DNA of 64,000 nucleotides from Mesorhabditis belari (lineage: Eukaryota > Nematoda > Chromadorea > Rhabditida > Rhabditidae): contig CAUEEP010000913.1 in NCBI GenBank assembly GCA_958450365.1, positions 415,001 through 479,000 on the forward strand, read 5' to 3'. The notes under the pieces are model-generated. The model was not told the origin of the DNA, ran no database searches, and saw nothing but the letters and a program-made list of their open reading frames with translations. Of this stretch, positions 33,801-46,500 are shown piece after piece. Position numbers and translations under genes: made by a program. Positions within the stretch are counted from its first letter, which is position 1. Every line of letters starts with the position of its first letter.

Positions 33801-36800
33801 CAATGCTTGCAGCAACAATGCTTGCAGCAACAATGCTTGCAGCAACAATGACTTGCAGCAACAATGCTTGCAGCAACAATGCTTGCAGCAACAAGTGACC
33901 TCTCAAATGGTTCTTCTGCGGTAATTTTGTGTGTAGAATCCGAATTTCACAAAAAAATGATGGTAGGAGGTAAATCCAGCGTGGAAACGGTGGTTTTTTG
34001 TGCGGCCTTTACACCGTCTGCAACTGCTTATAGGTATCGCCATTTTTTGGTTTCTGCCTGGGTTAAGCTCGTCTAACCTAACCTAAGCCTAACCCAGGCA
34101 CAAACCACAAAAAAAGAGCGATACCTATAGGCAAAGCTCGAGTCTTAACCAGACACAAACCAAAAAAGTTGCGACCGGTGCACGCGGTGCTGCAAACTCA
34201 CACAGGCGTCGGCGCCACCGTATGTGCGAAGCCGAAGCCTAGGTAAATAGTAGGCCCGCCACAAGGGGATCTTTATCTACGTATTAAACTAAGCCTTTTA
34301 TATATATTAGAAGCGTTTTGGAACGTTTTTGAGAAATTTTAATTTTTCAAAAAAATTTTTGCCTTGGGGGAGCAAGGGGCAAGGCAGCAATCAAAACAAA
34401 CGTTTAAAAATTTTTGTGGAAAAAATCCGCACCTGGGATGTTAAAATTCGAATTCTACGCACAAAATTACGCCAGAAAAACCACTTCAGAGATCTCAACT
34501 GTGGGGGCAGAGGGGTAAACTGTACTCCAGCCAAAAAAAAAACAATACCATTTACAGCTCTAATAAATTGAATATTTTAAGAAAATAGTTTATTTCAAAG
34601 GAAACGGCTATGAGAAAAGATTTGTAATCACATTTAATTCTCAAATTTGGTTATAAAAATTGAAATTTTAAAAGAAATGAAAGAAATGAAATAAAAAGAA
34701 CCAAAAGCTCTTGAATCTTTCAAATTTCAGGTTTTATCAGAGAAGAAAATGTCTTCAAATGACTCTTCATTAATCACAACAACACCCACAACATGGGAAC
34801 CCAGTGGTAAGGGGATTTGAAATGATTTTAAATGATTTGAAATGATTTGAAATGGTTTTAAATGATTTGAAATGATCTTAAATGATTTGAAATGATTATA
34901 AATTATTTTAAATGACTCTAAATGATTTCCAATGATTTTAAATGATTTCAAATTATTGTAAATGGTTCTAAAGGATTTGAAATGATTTGAAATGGTTTTA
35001 AATGATTTGAAATGATTTTAAATGATTTGAAATGATTTTAAATGATTTGAAATGATTTGAAATGATTTGAAATGATTTGAAATGATTTGAAATGATTTGA
35101 AATGATTTTAAGTGATTTCAAATGATTTTAAATGATTTCAAATGATTTTAAATGATTTCAAACGATTTGAGATGATTTGAGATGATTCTAAATGATTATA
35201 AGTGATTTTAAATGATTATAAATGATTTCAAATAATTTTAAATAATTTTAAATAATTTTAAATGGTTCTAAATATAAATACTTTATTCAGAAAGAAATAA
35301 AGTGCGAAAACGACATGAAAAATGTACTAGATAAAAGATGACAAAGTCACTTAAAATGCAACGAAATAGCCCTTTTAAAATCAGACACGGTGGATATCAA
35401 ACGCAACTTGTCGGGAAGGGCATTCTAAATCATTTCAAATGGTTTCAAATCATTTTAAATAATTTTAAATAATTCAAATCATTTGCGGAAATTATAAAGA
35501 ACAATTTCAAAACATAAACTAACAATTATAAAGAAAAATTCTATGGTGAAAGTTTAGAAATTTTATTGAAAGAACTGATTTAATAAAACGGATTATCAAT
35601 TCATCGATAAACGTTGTCTAAATTAAAACTTTAAAGCTTTAAGCAATCAAAATCTCTTATATTTTTATGGAAAAACGATAAAATAAAGCAATATTTACAT
35701 TATTTTAAAAGAATATTATTTCGAATTATTTACGAACTATTTAAGAACTATTTAGGGAGTATGTTGGAAAGCAATTGGGGAGAAGCTCGAATTGGAGTGA
35801 TCGTTGTTTTGGGATTGATCTTCGCCCTGTTGACAACCGTCGGAAATTTGATGGTTTGTTCTAGAAACGAGAATGAATGCTTTAAAAGATAAAAATTGGC
35901 TTTAAAAGATAAAAATTGGCTTTAAATATTTAAATTCCTTATTTATTTGGCTTTCATTTTAACAATAAATAGCACGTGTGGCTGACTGGTTAAGTGTCTT
36001 TTATCTTAATCGGAAGGTCGAGGGTTCGAACCCCACATGCGACATGGTCACCCCCTTCGGATTTCCTTTCCCTTCGGGTTGAGAGGTTTTCTGGAGGGCA
36101 GTCTGGTGGTTGTGGCCCCAGTTCTTTAAAGTGACAAGCCACTCCTTCATCGTCATCTTCCCTTCACCACCAAAAAAGCTATTTAGTTCCCCATTGAGCT
36201 TAGGGTTAGGGAGCCGTCTGTCATGACGTGGGTTAAGTTAAGATATAGCCTAGTATTGTGTGTGTCGTTGTATTGTGATTGATATATTTCGTGTATGCGA
36301 TAAATTCACCACTGGTAGCCCCAGTCGGTATTTTTAAACAAAGGTAAACGAATGAGACAATGAGTTGTAATTTGAGTGATAACCTTTTCTTTGTCTTTGG
36401 GATCATTGCTTTTGGATCGATTTTGGATAGATAGCATTTTGGATAGCATTATTGCAATCAATTTTAAGAATAGAAATCGATAAAAGAGAAATCAACTTAA
36501 AAATAACGACTTATAAAGATATATTAAACAAGAGAAACTATCAAGAAAAGTCTTGTCCGCTTTTTGGCCGTTGATCATTGATCGGTTTTCTTTAATTCAC
36601 TTATAAACGAAATTTAAATCAATCAAGTTTATCAAATCCTTTTCCAGCTGGAATTCGGTTTTGAACATGTTTTTGCTTCAAGAACATTCCAAACACTGAA
36701 ATCCATCGGATTAAGAAACGAGTGGTCACTAAAGGTAGTCACTAACGAGTGGTCACTAAAGCTTGAGTAGTCCAGGAAAAATCCTGAACCACTCAAGCTT

Positions 36801-37342
36801 TGTGAGTATAAGCATCTGCATAAAACGCTAAATTCTGTTGTTAAAGTTTTTGGCTCAAGAGAGAAGATCTTTCTTAGTTGTTGGATAGTTGTTGTTGATA
36901 GATAGTTGTTGGAAACATTGCTCTGAAACGGTTGAAATAATCTTGTAGCCTGTAGGTAAATAATTTTGATCTTATAAATTCAACTCTATAAATAGTTAAA
37001 TGATTGTTTAGTAAATCTCCTTTCAGGTGATGGTTTCCTTCAAAATCGATCGTCAACTCCAAACGATCAGCAATTATTTTCTCTTCAGTTTGGCCGTCGC
37101 TGATATCACGATTGGTGAGTAGAGTGTGTGTGTGTGTGTGTGTTCCTTGCGAGTAAGTAATTCCTCGAATAAAAATTGCATCAGTAATCTTTACTCGATT
37201 AACCGACGTTTTTTTTTGGTCGAGTAAACTACGAGTAAATCCTCTTTACACGTCGAGTAAATTGAATATCTTTACATTTGAAAGGAGCTTGCCACCAAAT
37301 TAGTTAAACGGTTGAAAAAAAAAAAAAAAAAAAAAAAAAAGG

Positions 37343-37392
<50 letters not shown>

Positions 37393-37438
37393 TTAAGAAA
37401 AAAAAAAAAAAGGAAAAAAAAGGGAAAAAAGGGGGGGG

Positions 37439-37500
<62 letters not shown>

Positions 37501-40500
37501 AAAAAAGAAAATTTATTGTAAGTTTTATTGTAAGAAAACTTTTATTTCTACAAGATTTAATGAGAAAATACTGAATTTTTAAAATTTGTGGTTTTTCAGG
37601 AATGATCTCGATTCCTTTGTACACATATTACACAGCGAATCGATCCTGGGGAATGGGATATGCCATGTGTCAATTTTGGTTGTAAGTTTTAAATTGAAAC
37701 AGCGAAAATTAGTTTTATACTGATAACCAGCTAACAGCTTAACAGCTTAATTTTTGGCTCGGTTTCAAGCTGGTGTTAAGCTTTCCGCTGGTTTTCTTGG
37801 TGTTCTTGGTGTTGTCGCCGTGGCGTAGTCGGGAGCGCGCTTGTCTATGGTCTATCGGCCCGGATTCGTCTATCCGGGTTCGACCCCCGTAAAACCACTT
37901 GATTTTTTTAATCTTCTAGTCTAAAAAGCAGAACTAGATTATATTTTAAGCCTTTTAAAATAATTTCAGTTTTTTTTGGCTTAAAGATGGCTAAGAAAAA
38001 GCCGGTACAGACGGACGAACGAACAGACAGACATTGCTCTTTTATATATAGTAGATTATGCAGCTCTTTAATGAAATAATACTTAGATTTAGACCTAGAT
38101 TTAGGTTTAGATTTAGATCTAGATTTAGATCTAGATGTAGATTTAGTTGATATTTTATGAAAAAGATTCGAAATCTATTTTTCTTTAGATGTGTCGATTA
38201 TTTGATGTCAAACGCGTCGGTGCTGAATCTGTTGCTCATTTCATTCGATCGTTATTTCTCTGTCACCCGGCCACTCACATATCGACCGAGGTGAGAAAAA
38301 AAGAGACAAATTAAAACAATGCAACGATTGGATTGGTGAATTGAAAACTGCGGGCTATTGTCATATGTGACAGTTTGTGCATTTTTCTCAAAAGAAACCC
38401 ATTTTGGTGTCAATGGAAAAGTTGTAGAGAATCAAAAATCAAGCTCATATCCAAATTTTCAGAACGATTCAAAAACTGGTTTTCAAGAAATGCCAAATTT
38501 ACGAATTTTCACAAAACTTGCAACAAAACAAAAATTTTAAGCGAAACTACTAAGTGTATCTTTTTGGGAATTTGGCTATAAGTCTAATTTTTGATTCTCT
38601 ACAACTTTTCTATTGACACTAAAATGGGTTTCTTTTGAAGAAAGTGCTCAAACTGGGACACTGGGACAGCTCCAGTCCTCCATTTTTGAGTCTCACACTT
38701 GTCTCACACACTTGTACTGGGAGTTGCTGGATAGCAAGACGACCGGTAATGCAATCAAATACAGTGGACAGTTGGGAAAGGTGAATGAATCCATGAAGAA
38801 GAATAGGCCCTCCAAGTCAAAGATCGTTCTCATCTACGACAACGCGCGCCCTCATGTTGCAAAACTGACTCGCTCTAAAATAAATAGCCTTGTTTGGGAA
38901 CTTTTGGCGCATCCCCCATACAGTCCGGACCTCCCCCCTTTTGATTACTATTTATTCCGGATCATGAGTAATGAGCTTGCGGGAGAACACTTCGATTCGG
39001 AAGAAGCAGTCAAAAATTGGCTTTGAAAGTTTTTCGATTCAAAACCAAAATCCTACTACGAAAGAGGAATCCGCAAATTGCCTGTAAAATGGGCAGAAGT
39101 CGTCAATAATAATGGAAATTATTTGGAATGAATTCATGGTTTTATGTTCAATAAATTTTAGTTCAAAATTTTAGTTCAAAGTCCCGGAGTTTTCAATTCA
39201 CCAACACAATAATTTAAAGTTAAAAAAACTATTGTATTCCACTCATTTTTCAGGAGAACAACGAAAAAAGCGTTGACAATGATCGCTTGTACATATATCA
39301 TTTCATTGATACTCTGGCCACCGTGGATTATTTCATGGCCATATATTGAGGGTAAAGTTTTCAGATATTATCTGTAAAATAAAATTGATTGCTAGAGAAT
39401 AAGATTTAAAGTGGCTGGCTACAACTCACTTTAAGCTAACATTAAGTAATTCTTTCTGAATCTTAGGGAAAATACGGTCATACAACTGGCTTCAAACTAA
39501 AAATCCTTTCTGAATCTTTATCTTACATTTACAGCTGAATATCTTCTTTTTTTCGGCTAGCAAAAGAAAAAGAAAGAAAGAAAGAAAGAAAAAGAAAGAA
39601 AGAAAAGGAAAGAAAGAAAAGAAAATCAAAATCCCAAAAGAAAAAGAACAGTTATATAAATAGATAAAAGATTCTCTTTATTCTGTCATTGAACATTGAA
39701 CTTCCTTCAGTCATTCAGTCCTTCTGTCATTGAACTTCATTCAGTCCTTCTGTCATTGAACAAAGCCAATAAAAATAGCCAATATATAGCCAATATAATA
39801 AGCCAATATATATAAAAAAACATTTCAGGTGAGAAATTGAACCTCAAAAAGGGCACTTGTGCCGTTTTATTCCTCGAGACGAATCCCTATGTTACGGTGG
39901 GTTTTTTTGCAGAGATGAAAATCTAAAATTAAAGCCAGAAATTGAAGGTGACTTGTTTAAAACTTAAACTTAACATACTACTAGTCTATTACAACTTTTT
40001 TTAATAGTCTATTAGAACTTTTTTTTACATACATCAAATTTTAAATTTCACTTGAAACTCTCCTATTTTTTTACAGGGTTTAAGCGTTGGAATGGCGATG
40101 AGGGTAAAGGAAAAAAGACTAAAAACGGGAAAACTTTACGGGAAATCTTTGCGTTAACTATTTTTTCTTTGGGATTACCATTTGCTAATTACTAATATTA
40201 ATAAAATCAACTTAATTTTTGTACTAAAACTATCGGTTTCAAGCTTTTCGGGAATTCAAAATGGAAAAGAGATCTCTAATAGATGACTCTTATTAATAAA
40301 ACAAACTTTTCTTTTGATCAATAGGCAAAATAGAAAACGATTACGATAGAAAATGAGCCGACTTTTAGATCGCCAATGGAAAAAGGGGCGGGCGCGTATA
40401 AAAGGTCCGTCGCCCCGCCCCTTCGCGATTGGCAATTTAACTTTAAGCTCAAATTTCTTGATATTGGGTTATCCAATTCACATATTCTTGGTATCATTAG

Positions 40501-43500
40501 ATGCGCCAAGTCTTTCTCTATCGATTGGTACAAAAACTTATTAATTTGAAGGGCCGAACACCAAGATATTTGAGCTTAAAGTTACAGCAAAATGAAAATC
40601 GATTTTTTGGTTTTTTAGGTGGGTACAGCGATTGCCGCTTTTTACCTTCCCGTCTCCATAATGATCATTCTCTATTCGCGTGTCTATTGTGAAACGAAAA
40701 AACGACAAAAGGAATTCTCGAAACTTCAAGCGATACAGGTAACAGGAAAAAGGAAATAGGAAAAAGGAAATTCTTGACGAGAAAAACCGTCAAAAGATGA
40801 GCTAACCATTGAATACTTTAATTGATTTAATTTAATTCAACAATTTAACAATTCAAACAATTTAATTCAACGAAAACAGGAAAAAAAAGGAAAAGAAAAA
40901 GGAAAGAAAAAGGAAAAAAAAGCAAAGGAGATTTTGCGTTTAAAAAGATGAGCAACAAAAGAATTTCCTTTTTGTTGCTCAAAAGATGAGCAACAAAAAG
41001 GAAATTCTTCGAGTTTAAACCGTCAAAAGATGAGCTAACAATTGAATACTTTAATTGAATACTTTAATATTCAACAATTTAATTAAACAATTTAATAAAA
41101 CAATTTAATTCAACAATTTAATTCAACACTTCAATTCAACAATTTAATTCAACGAAAATCTCTTAAAAACTAACCAAAAATCAGAAGAAAAAGAGTGAAA
41201 TCCGTGTGATTCCCCTACAGACACGACGGTGCGGAATGGTGGGTTTTGTTGAGGGAAAAGAAAGGGAGTGTGAAAAGATTGTGGGGGAAATGAATGGACA
41301 ATACATTGCAATATTCTTTGGGATCTACTTTACGCTCAAATTTCACAAACACATCCTCTTTGGCGCACCAGTTTTTTACCAGCACCGTTGTTTATCATTT
41401 TCTTGTAGTAGCGATAAAGTTTATAAAAGGAATTCGAGAAAATTGAGCGCACCAGAAAGGGTGTGTTTACGTTGAGCACAAAGTGGATTGCGGAGAACAA
41501 GTCTGTCGAGTTTTAGGAATGGAGTGGGCGCTTTGTGGTCAAAAATCGGCTAGATTTTGTTAGAAATAAGACAAATTATCCTTTATTTTATCTAAAAAAG
41601 AATCTCTTTCATTTATAATAGCTAAAATATGTTAACAATTATCGTTTTCAATCATTAAACTTAAAAGAGCTTTAAACAAATGGTAAAATAATCGTTTTTT
41701 TTTAAATTACAGCCATCATTTAGCATTTAGATTTTCAAAAAAAATATATACAGTACTGGACAATGAAATATGATATTTGAAAAACGATCGTCATTTTCGC
41801 GCGTCTGTAACTCCCTTGTCTTTGAGTTTAAACTAGACTTCGGAAAACAAAACTTAACCAAAACCAAAACCACCAAAACCAAAACCAAAACTAACCAAAA
41901 CTCGCCAATATCTCGCGACTGGGAGGAGCTAGCGAAAATCTGTTTGCAGATTTGAAATCAGCATCCAAAAATCTATCCCATAGGCTATTTTTTGTTTCGA
42001 AATTTCGAGGTCGTGTTTTGGTCCTTTTTTCGGCCGCGAGATTTTGTGGAGTGAGAAAAAGTAAAAGGCAAATTTGCATTTTACATTAAAATTTGCATTT
42101 TACAATTTTAAATTTACATGTTATTTTATATGCAAATTGAGTTTTGGTCTGTTTTGGTTTTGGTTTTGGTTTTGTTTGCCGAACTCTAGTTTAAACTATT
42201 AGTGTTATACATTTTCTGAAAGCTCTTTTCAAGGGCTACACAATGGTAATATTAATATTTAGAAATACGGTAAAGACAAGGGAGTTACAGACGCGCGAAA
42301 GTGCGAAAGTGTTTTTTCAAATATGATATTTCAATGTCCAGTAGTGTACCGTATTTTCTCTAATAGTAGTGCACCCAAAGCTTCGTCTAAATTCCTCGAA
42401 ATCTCGAAAAGCGCTTATCAGAACCTATCGATGTGGGGTCGGAAAATGTAGCTGACGATGAGATCTTGTGGGGGATTAGAGGGCTGAGGTTCTGTGGAAA
42501 CTTTGGAAGCCGTAAAATAGTCACTAACTCGGCTCGCCGGGGTGCACTACTATTAGAGAAAATACGGTATATACAGAAAATCTTTCGGTATAAAATACAG
42601 AAAATCAAATAAATCAAATCTATTAACTATTTTTGTTTTTAAACTTGAAAAAATTAGCCTAAAAACTCGACTTTCCGACGCTCGAAAAGAAAACGAAAGA
42701 GGCGACAGGTAGAAATACCCAAAAATCCCCCCTTTCAATTCTAGTTTCAAATTTGTAAAAAAAAAACCAAAAAAAACTGATCCTGCATGGATTTGAGCGA
42801 TTCTCTGAGTGTTTTGGCTGTTTTAGCATGTTTTTGAAAAGAAAAAGAAGCCTTTGGGCTTGGAAAAAAATGGGAAAGATGTAGAAGTGTTATGGTTTTT
42901 TTTTTGAATGAATTGCTAAATTTATGAAATAGAAACCTTTCAGCATCGTTCGATTCGCCGAGATCTCCACACAACGCCATCATCGAATTCGCTGGTGAAA
43001 TCGAGTACTGGAGGTGGTGCGGGAGGCACGGGGAATCAGGGTGAGTGAATGGGGGAATGGGGGAAAGACTTAGACACTAGAAAGGTATGGTAATGGCCAA
43101 AGGTACGGCACGGTACGGTAACGGCTAAAAGTACGAGTACTGGAGGTGGTGTGGGAGGCACGGGGAATCAGGGTGAGTGAATGGTATGGGAGGCACGGGT
43201 GAATGTTCATGGGAAAGACTTAGACACTAGAAAGGTACGGTAATGGCCAAAGGTACGGTACGGTAACGGCCAAAGTTACAGCTAAGGTCCGTTTCGTCTG
43301 TTTCGTCAGCTTATTCTAAACAATACCCTTTCTACAGTATCCCCCTTAGCATTGGGATAGAAAGGGATCTTTTTAAGTAGCTTTTCTGTTCATTTATCCG
43401 AAATAAAACAATAATTTAATCCAAAAATAGCCTTGAAAGTTGTAAGATAAACTTTAGGAACGAATTCCCGAAAAACTACCGAATGGAGTATAGCTGGAGC

Positions 43501-46500
43501 TGCTGGGAAAGCAAGGTATGCAATGAAATAGCTTGTCTTTCTTTCTTTCTTTCTCTTGCCAAATTGAGCTACCAGATAGCTCAGTGGTTAGAAGCAAAAG
43601 CAAAAGCAAAAGCAGAAGCAAAAGATCGAGGGTTCAATCCGCTTCCCGGAAATCTTTCCTTGTCAATTCTTTCTTCTTTATTGAAAAAGTTCAGACGATT
43701 GAATTGGATTCGTGCTTGTACTGGCAAAAGCGCTCAATCATCCGAGGATTCATCGGAGGTGAGTGATAAAGAAAAATTGAAAATAATTTTCAATTGTTAG
43801 GTGGTAGCCGTTGTGGATGATCAAACGAGTGTCACCTCGTCGTTTTATCAAAAACGAAAAGGAAGCGCTCCGCATAGCACTGTTGTTGAGGTGAAATATT
43901 GGAAGATAATAGTTTCATCATCAAATAATTCCAGGACAGCACCTCAATTGGTACAGGATCGCCGAGAAATGGAAGTCGATATCGGACGAGGAATGCACAA
44001 ACTGATCGACCACAGGTTTGAAATTGAAACAAAAATCAAATGAAAGCTAGCGTTGGCAAATAAGTTTTTGGCTCAGTTTGGTCTCTTTTTATAAGGCTTA
44101 CGTGGGCATTACGCAAAAATGGGAATTTGGTTTAATGGATAGTGAGTTAGGACGTACGGAGTACCCGATAATATTGGGTTGGTGAATTGAAAACTGCGGG
44201 CTATTGTCATATGTGACAGTTTGAGCACTTTCTTCAAAAGAAACCCATTTTGGTGTCAATGGAAAAGTTGTAGAGAATCAAAAATCAAGCTCATATCCAA
44301 ATTTTCAGAACGATTCAAAAAGTGGTTTTCAAGAAATGCCAAATTTACGAATTTTCACAAAACTTGCATTTTAAGCGAAACTACTAAGTGTATCTTTTTG
44401 GAAATTCGGCTATAAGCCTAATTTTTCATTCTCTACAACTTTTCTATTGACACCAAAATGGGTTTCTTTTGAAGAAAGTGCTCAAACTGGACAAACTGGG
44501 ACATCTCCAGTCCTCGATTTTTGTGTCTCACACTTGTCTCACACACAAACCAAAATCCTACTACGAAAGAGGAATCCGCAAATTGCCTGTAAAATGGGCA
44601 GAAGTCGTCAATAATAATGGAAACTATTTGGAATGAATTTATGGTTTTATGTTGAATAAATTTTAGTTCAAAGTCCCGGAGTTTTCAATTCATCAACCGA
44701 ATAAAACCCTCTGAATCGATATAGCAAAGAACCAAAATTATTTAATTAGGGCAAGGAATTTAACTCGACCGAGGGTCGAACTTGCCAGTCGAATGGCTGT
44801 TCGCTTTAGAGACAAGCACGCCAGCCACTAATTTCAGCCACTAGTTTGCATTTCACCAACCCAATAGAATAGTTACCCGAGAGTTCGAATCCGCTCACTC
44901 TTTTTTTCTCGCGGAATTCAAGGAAACAACTCCGTAAATTCTTGTTGTGAAGAGCTGGCTTACTTGTGGAAAAATCATAATCCAATCATAATCCAATCAT
45001 AAACCAATCTAATTTCTTTTCAAGGTTGACACGTACACGGTGTTGATCGAGTTGAAAGATGAGGGCACTCGTCCATCCGTCCGTCTCTCCTCGTGTGATT
45101 CCGGGGCCTACGAGTACGGGTTTGATCTATAAACGTTTATTTAAGAGGAAAAGAATAATTCAGTTATTAAGCTATAATCATGTAAGCAAAACTCTTGCCA
45201 AAAAAATACTGATTTAAATGAAAGTCTTCAAGAAAGTGTTGTCAAAAGTGAAAAAGGCTTATTTTTGTGTTAATTCTTACTAAAATAGAAAAATGACTAT
45301 GATTGGCTCAAAACACTTGATTTAATATAAATAAAAATCAAATAGATTTTTTAATAAATACAAATTTCAGTGAGGTTTCTTGTACTCGAAACTCGTCGCA
45401 TCGTGGCCGATCAAAGAGTGAAGTCGAGGCGACACTTGGGGAAAATGAAAAGAAATTATCCGCTATTAAAGGTTACTAATTGTTTTTTAAATTAAATAAC
45501 GTTTCAATGATATTACTGAATATTTTAAAGCTAGATTTATAACTAGAAAAGTAGATTTATTCGCAAAAGCTACTAATAGGCTCCAAAGGACGGGAGTGGG
45601 ACAAATGCGACCTTTTTTTTGCGCACCTGGACATTTGCGCACCTTTTTTTCCGCACCTTGCCCATTAGCGCACCTTTTTTCGCGTTTTAAAAAAGCTCTA
45701 AAAGCTAATATTAACCAATTTCTATTCCAAAAGTTGTTTTTCTAGGTAATTTTAGGGCGTAGAATCGAAATTTTGACATATCAAAGCGTGTGAAAGCGAA
45801 CGGACGAAGTTATACAAAGAGAAAAATCGACAATTTTCTGTAATTTGATCTAGCCTGTCTTTCAGATCTAGATCTGTCTTTCAAATTGGTTCCACACGCT
45901 CTGTTATGTCAAAATTTGAATTCGACACCCTCAAATTACCTAGAAAAACAAGATTTGGAATAGAAATTGGTTAATATTAGCTTTTTAGAGCTTTTGGGTG
46001 CGCTAATGATGCGGTGCGCTAATGGGCAAGGTGCGCTAATGGGCAAGGTGCGCTAATGGGCAAGGTGCGCTAATGGGCAAGGTGCGCTAATGGGCAAGGT
46101 GCGCAAATGTCCGGGTGCGCAAAAAAAGGTCGCATTTGTCCCACTCCCGTAAACAAACCTTTTCCCAGTAAAGCGAAGAATAGAAAATATCGAATAACGA
46201 TCAATTTCGATAATTTGATCAATTTTCGCCTTTCATGATATTCAATCAAGAGAAGAAACATGAAAATAGTGAAAAACGCAAGATTTATTCGCAAAAACGA
46301 CTAATAAGCTCCAAAGGACGGGTTAAAATTTAAAGTTTTTCAATGTTAACATTGAAATTTCAATAATTTATCGATCAAAAAAGTTAATTATAGTATTATT
46401 GACCTTGAATTCTATTAATATATTTAAAAAATATAAATGCTATTTGTTTCCTAATCATTAAACTCAAAAATTTCCTCTCAGAAAACTCTCCAGCGCCCAC

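Noticed and set aside
33385..33906. 173-residue minus-strand frame with LLLQA/VAAS repeats
   Set aside because: Minisatellite GCAACAATG; the non-repeat part matches no family and lies inside a gar-3 intron.
34085..34102. Interstitial telomere
   Set aside because: Only two or three degenerate CCTAAC/GCCTAA units within a foldback; too short to call.
41206..41475. 89-residue plus frame
   Set aside because: Inside a gar-3 intron, no recognised motif, no splice context; not supported as a gene.
43695..43758. Joining exon 42944-43040 directly to 43695
   Set aside because: Phase gives an immediate TGA; inserting exon 43458-43515 (acceptor ACTTTAG, donor GTATGC) restores the frame.
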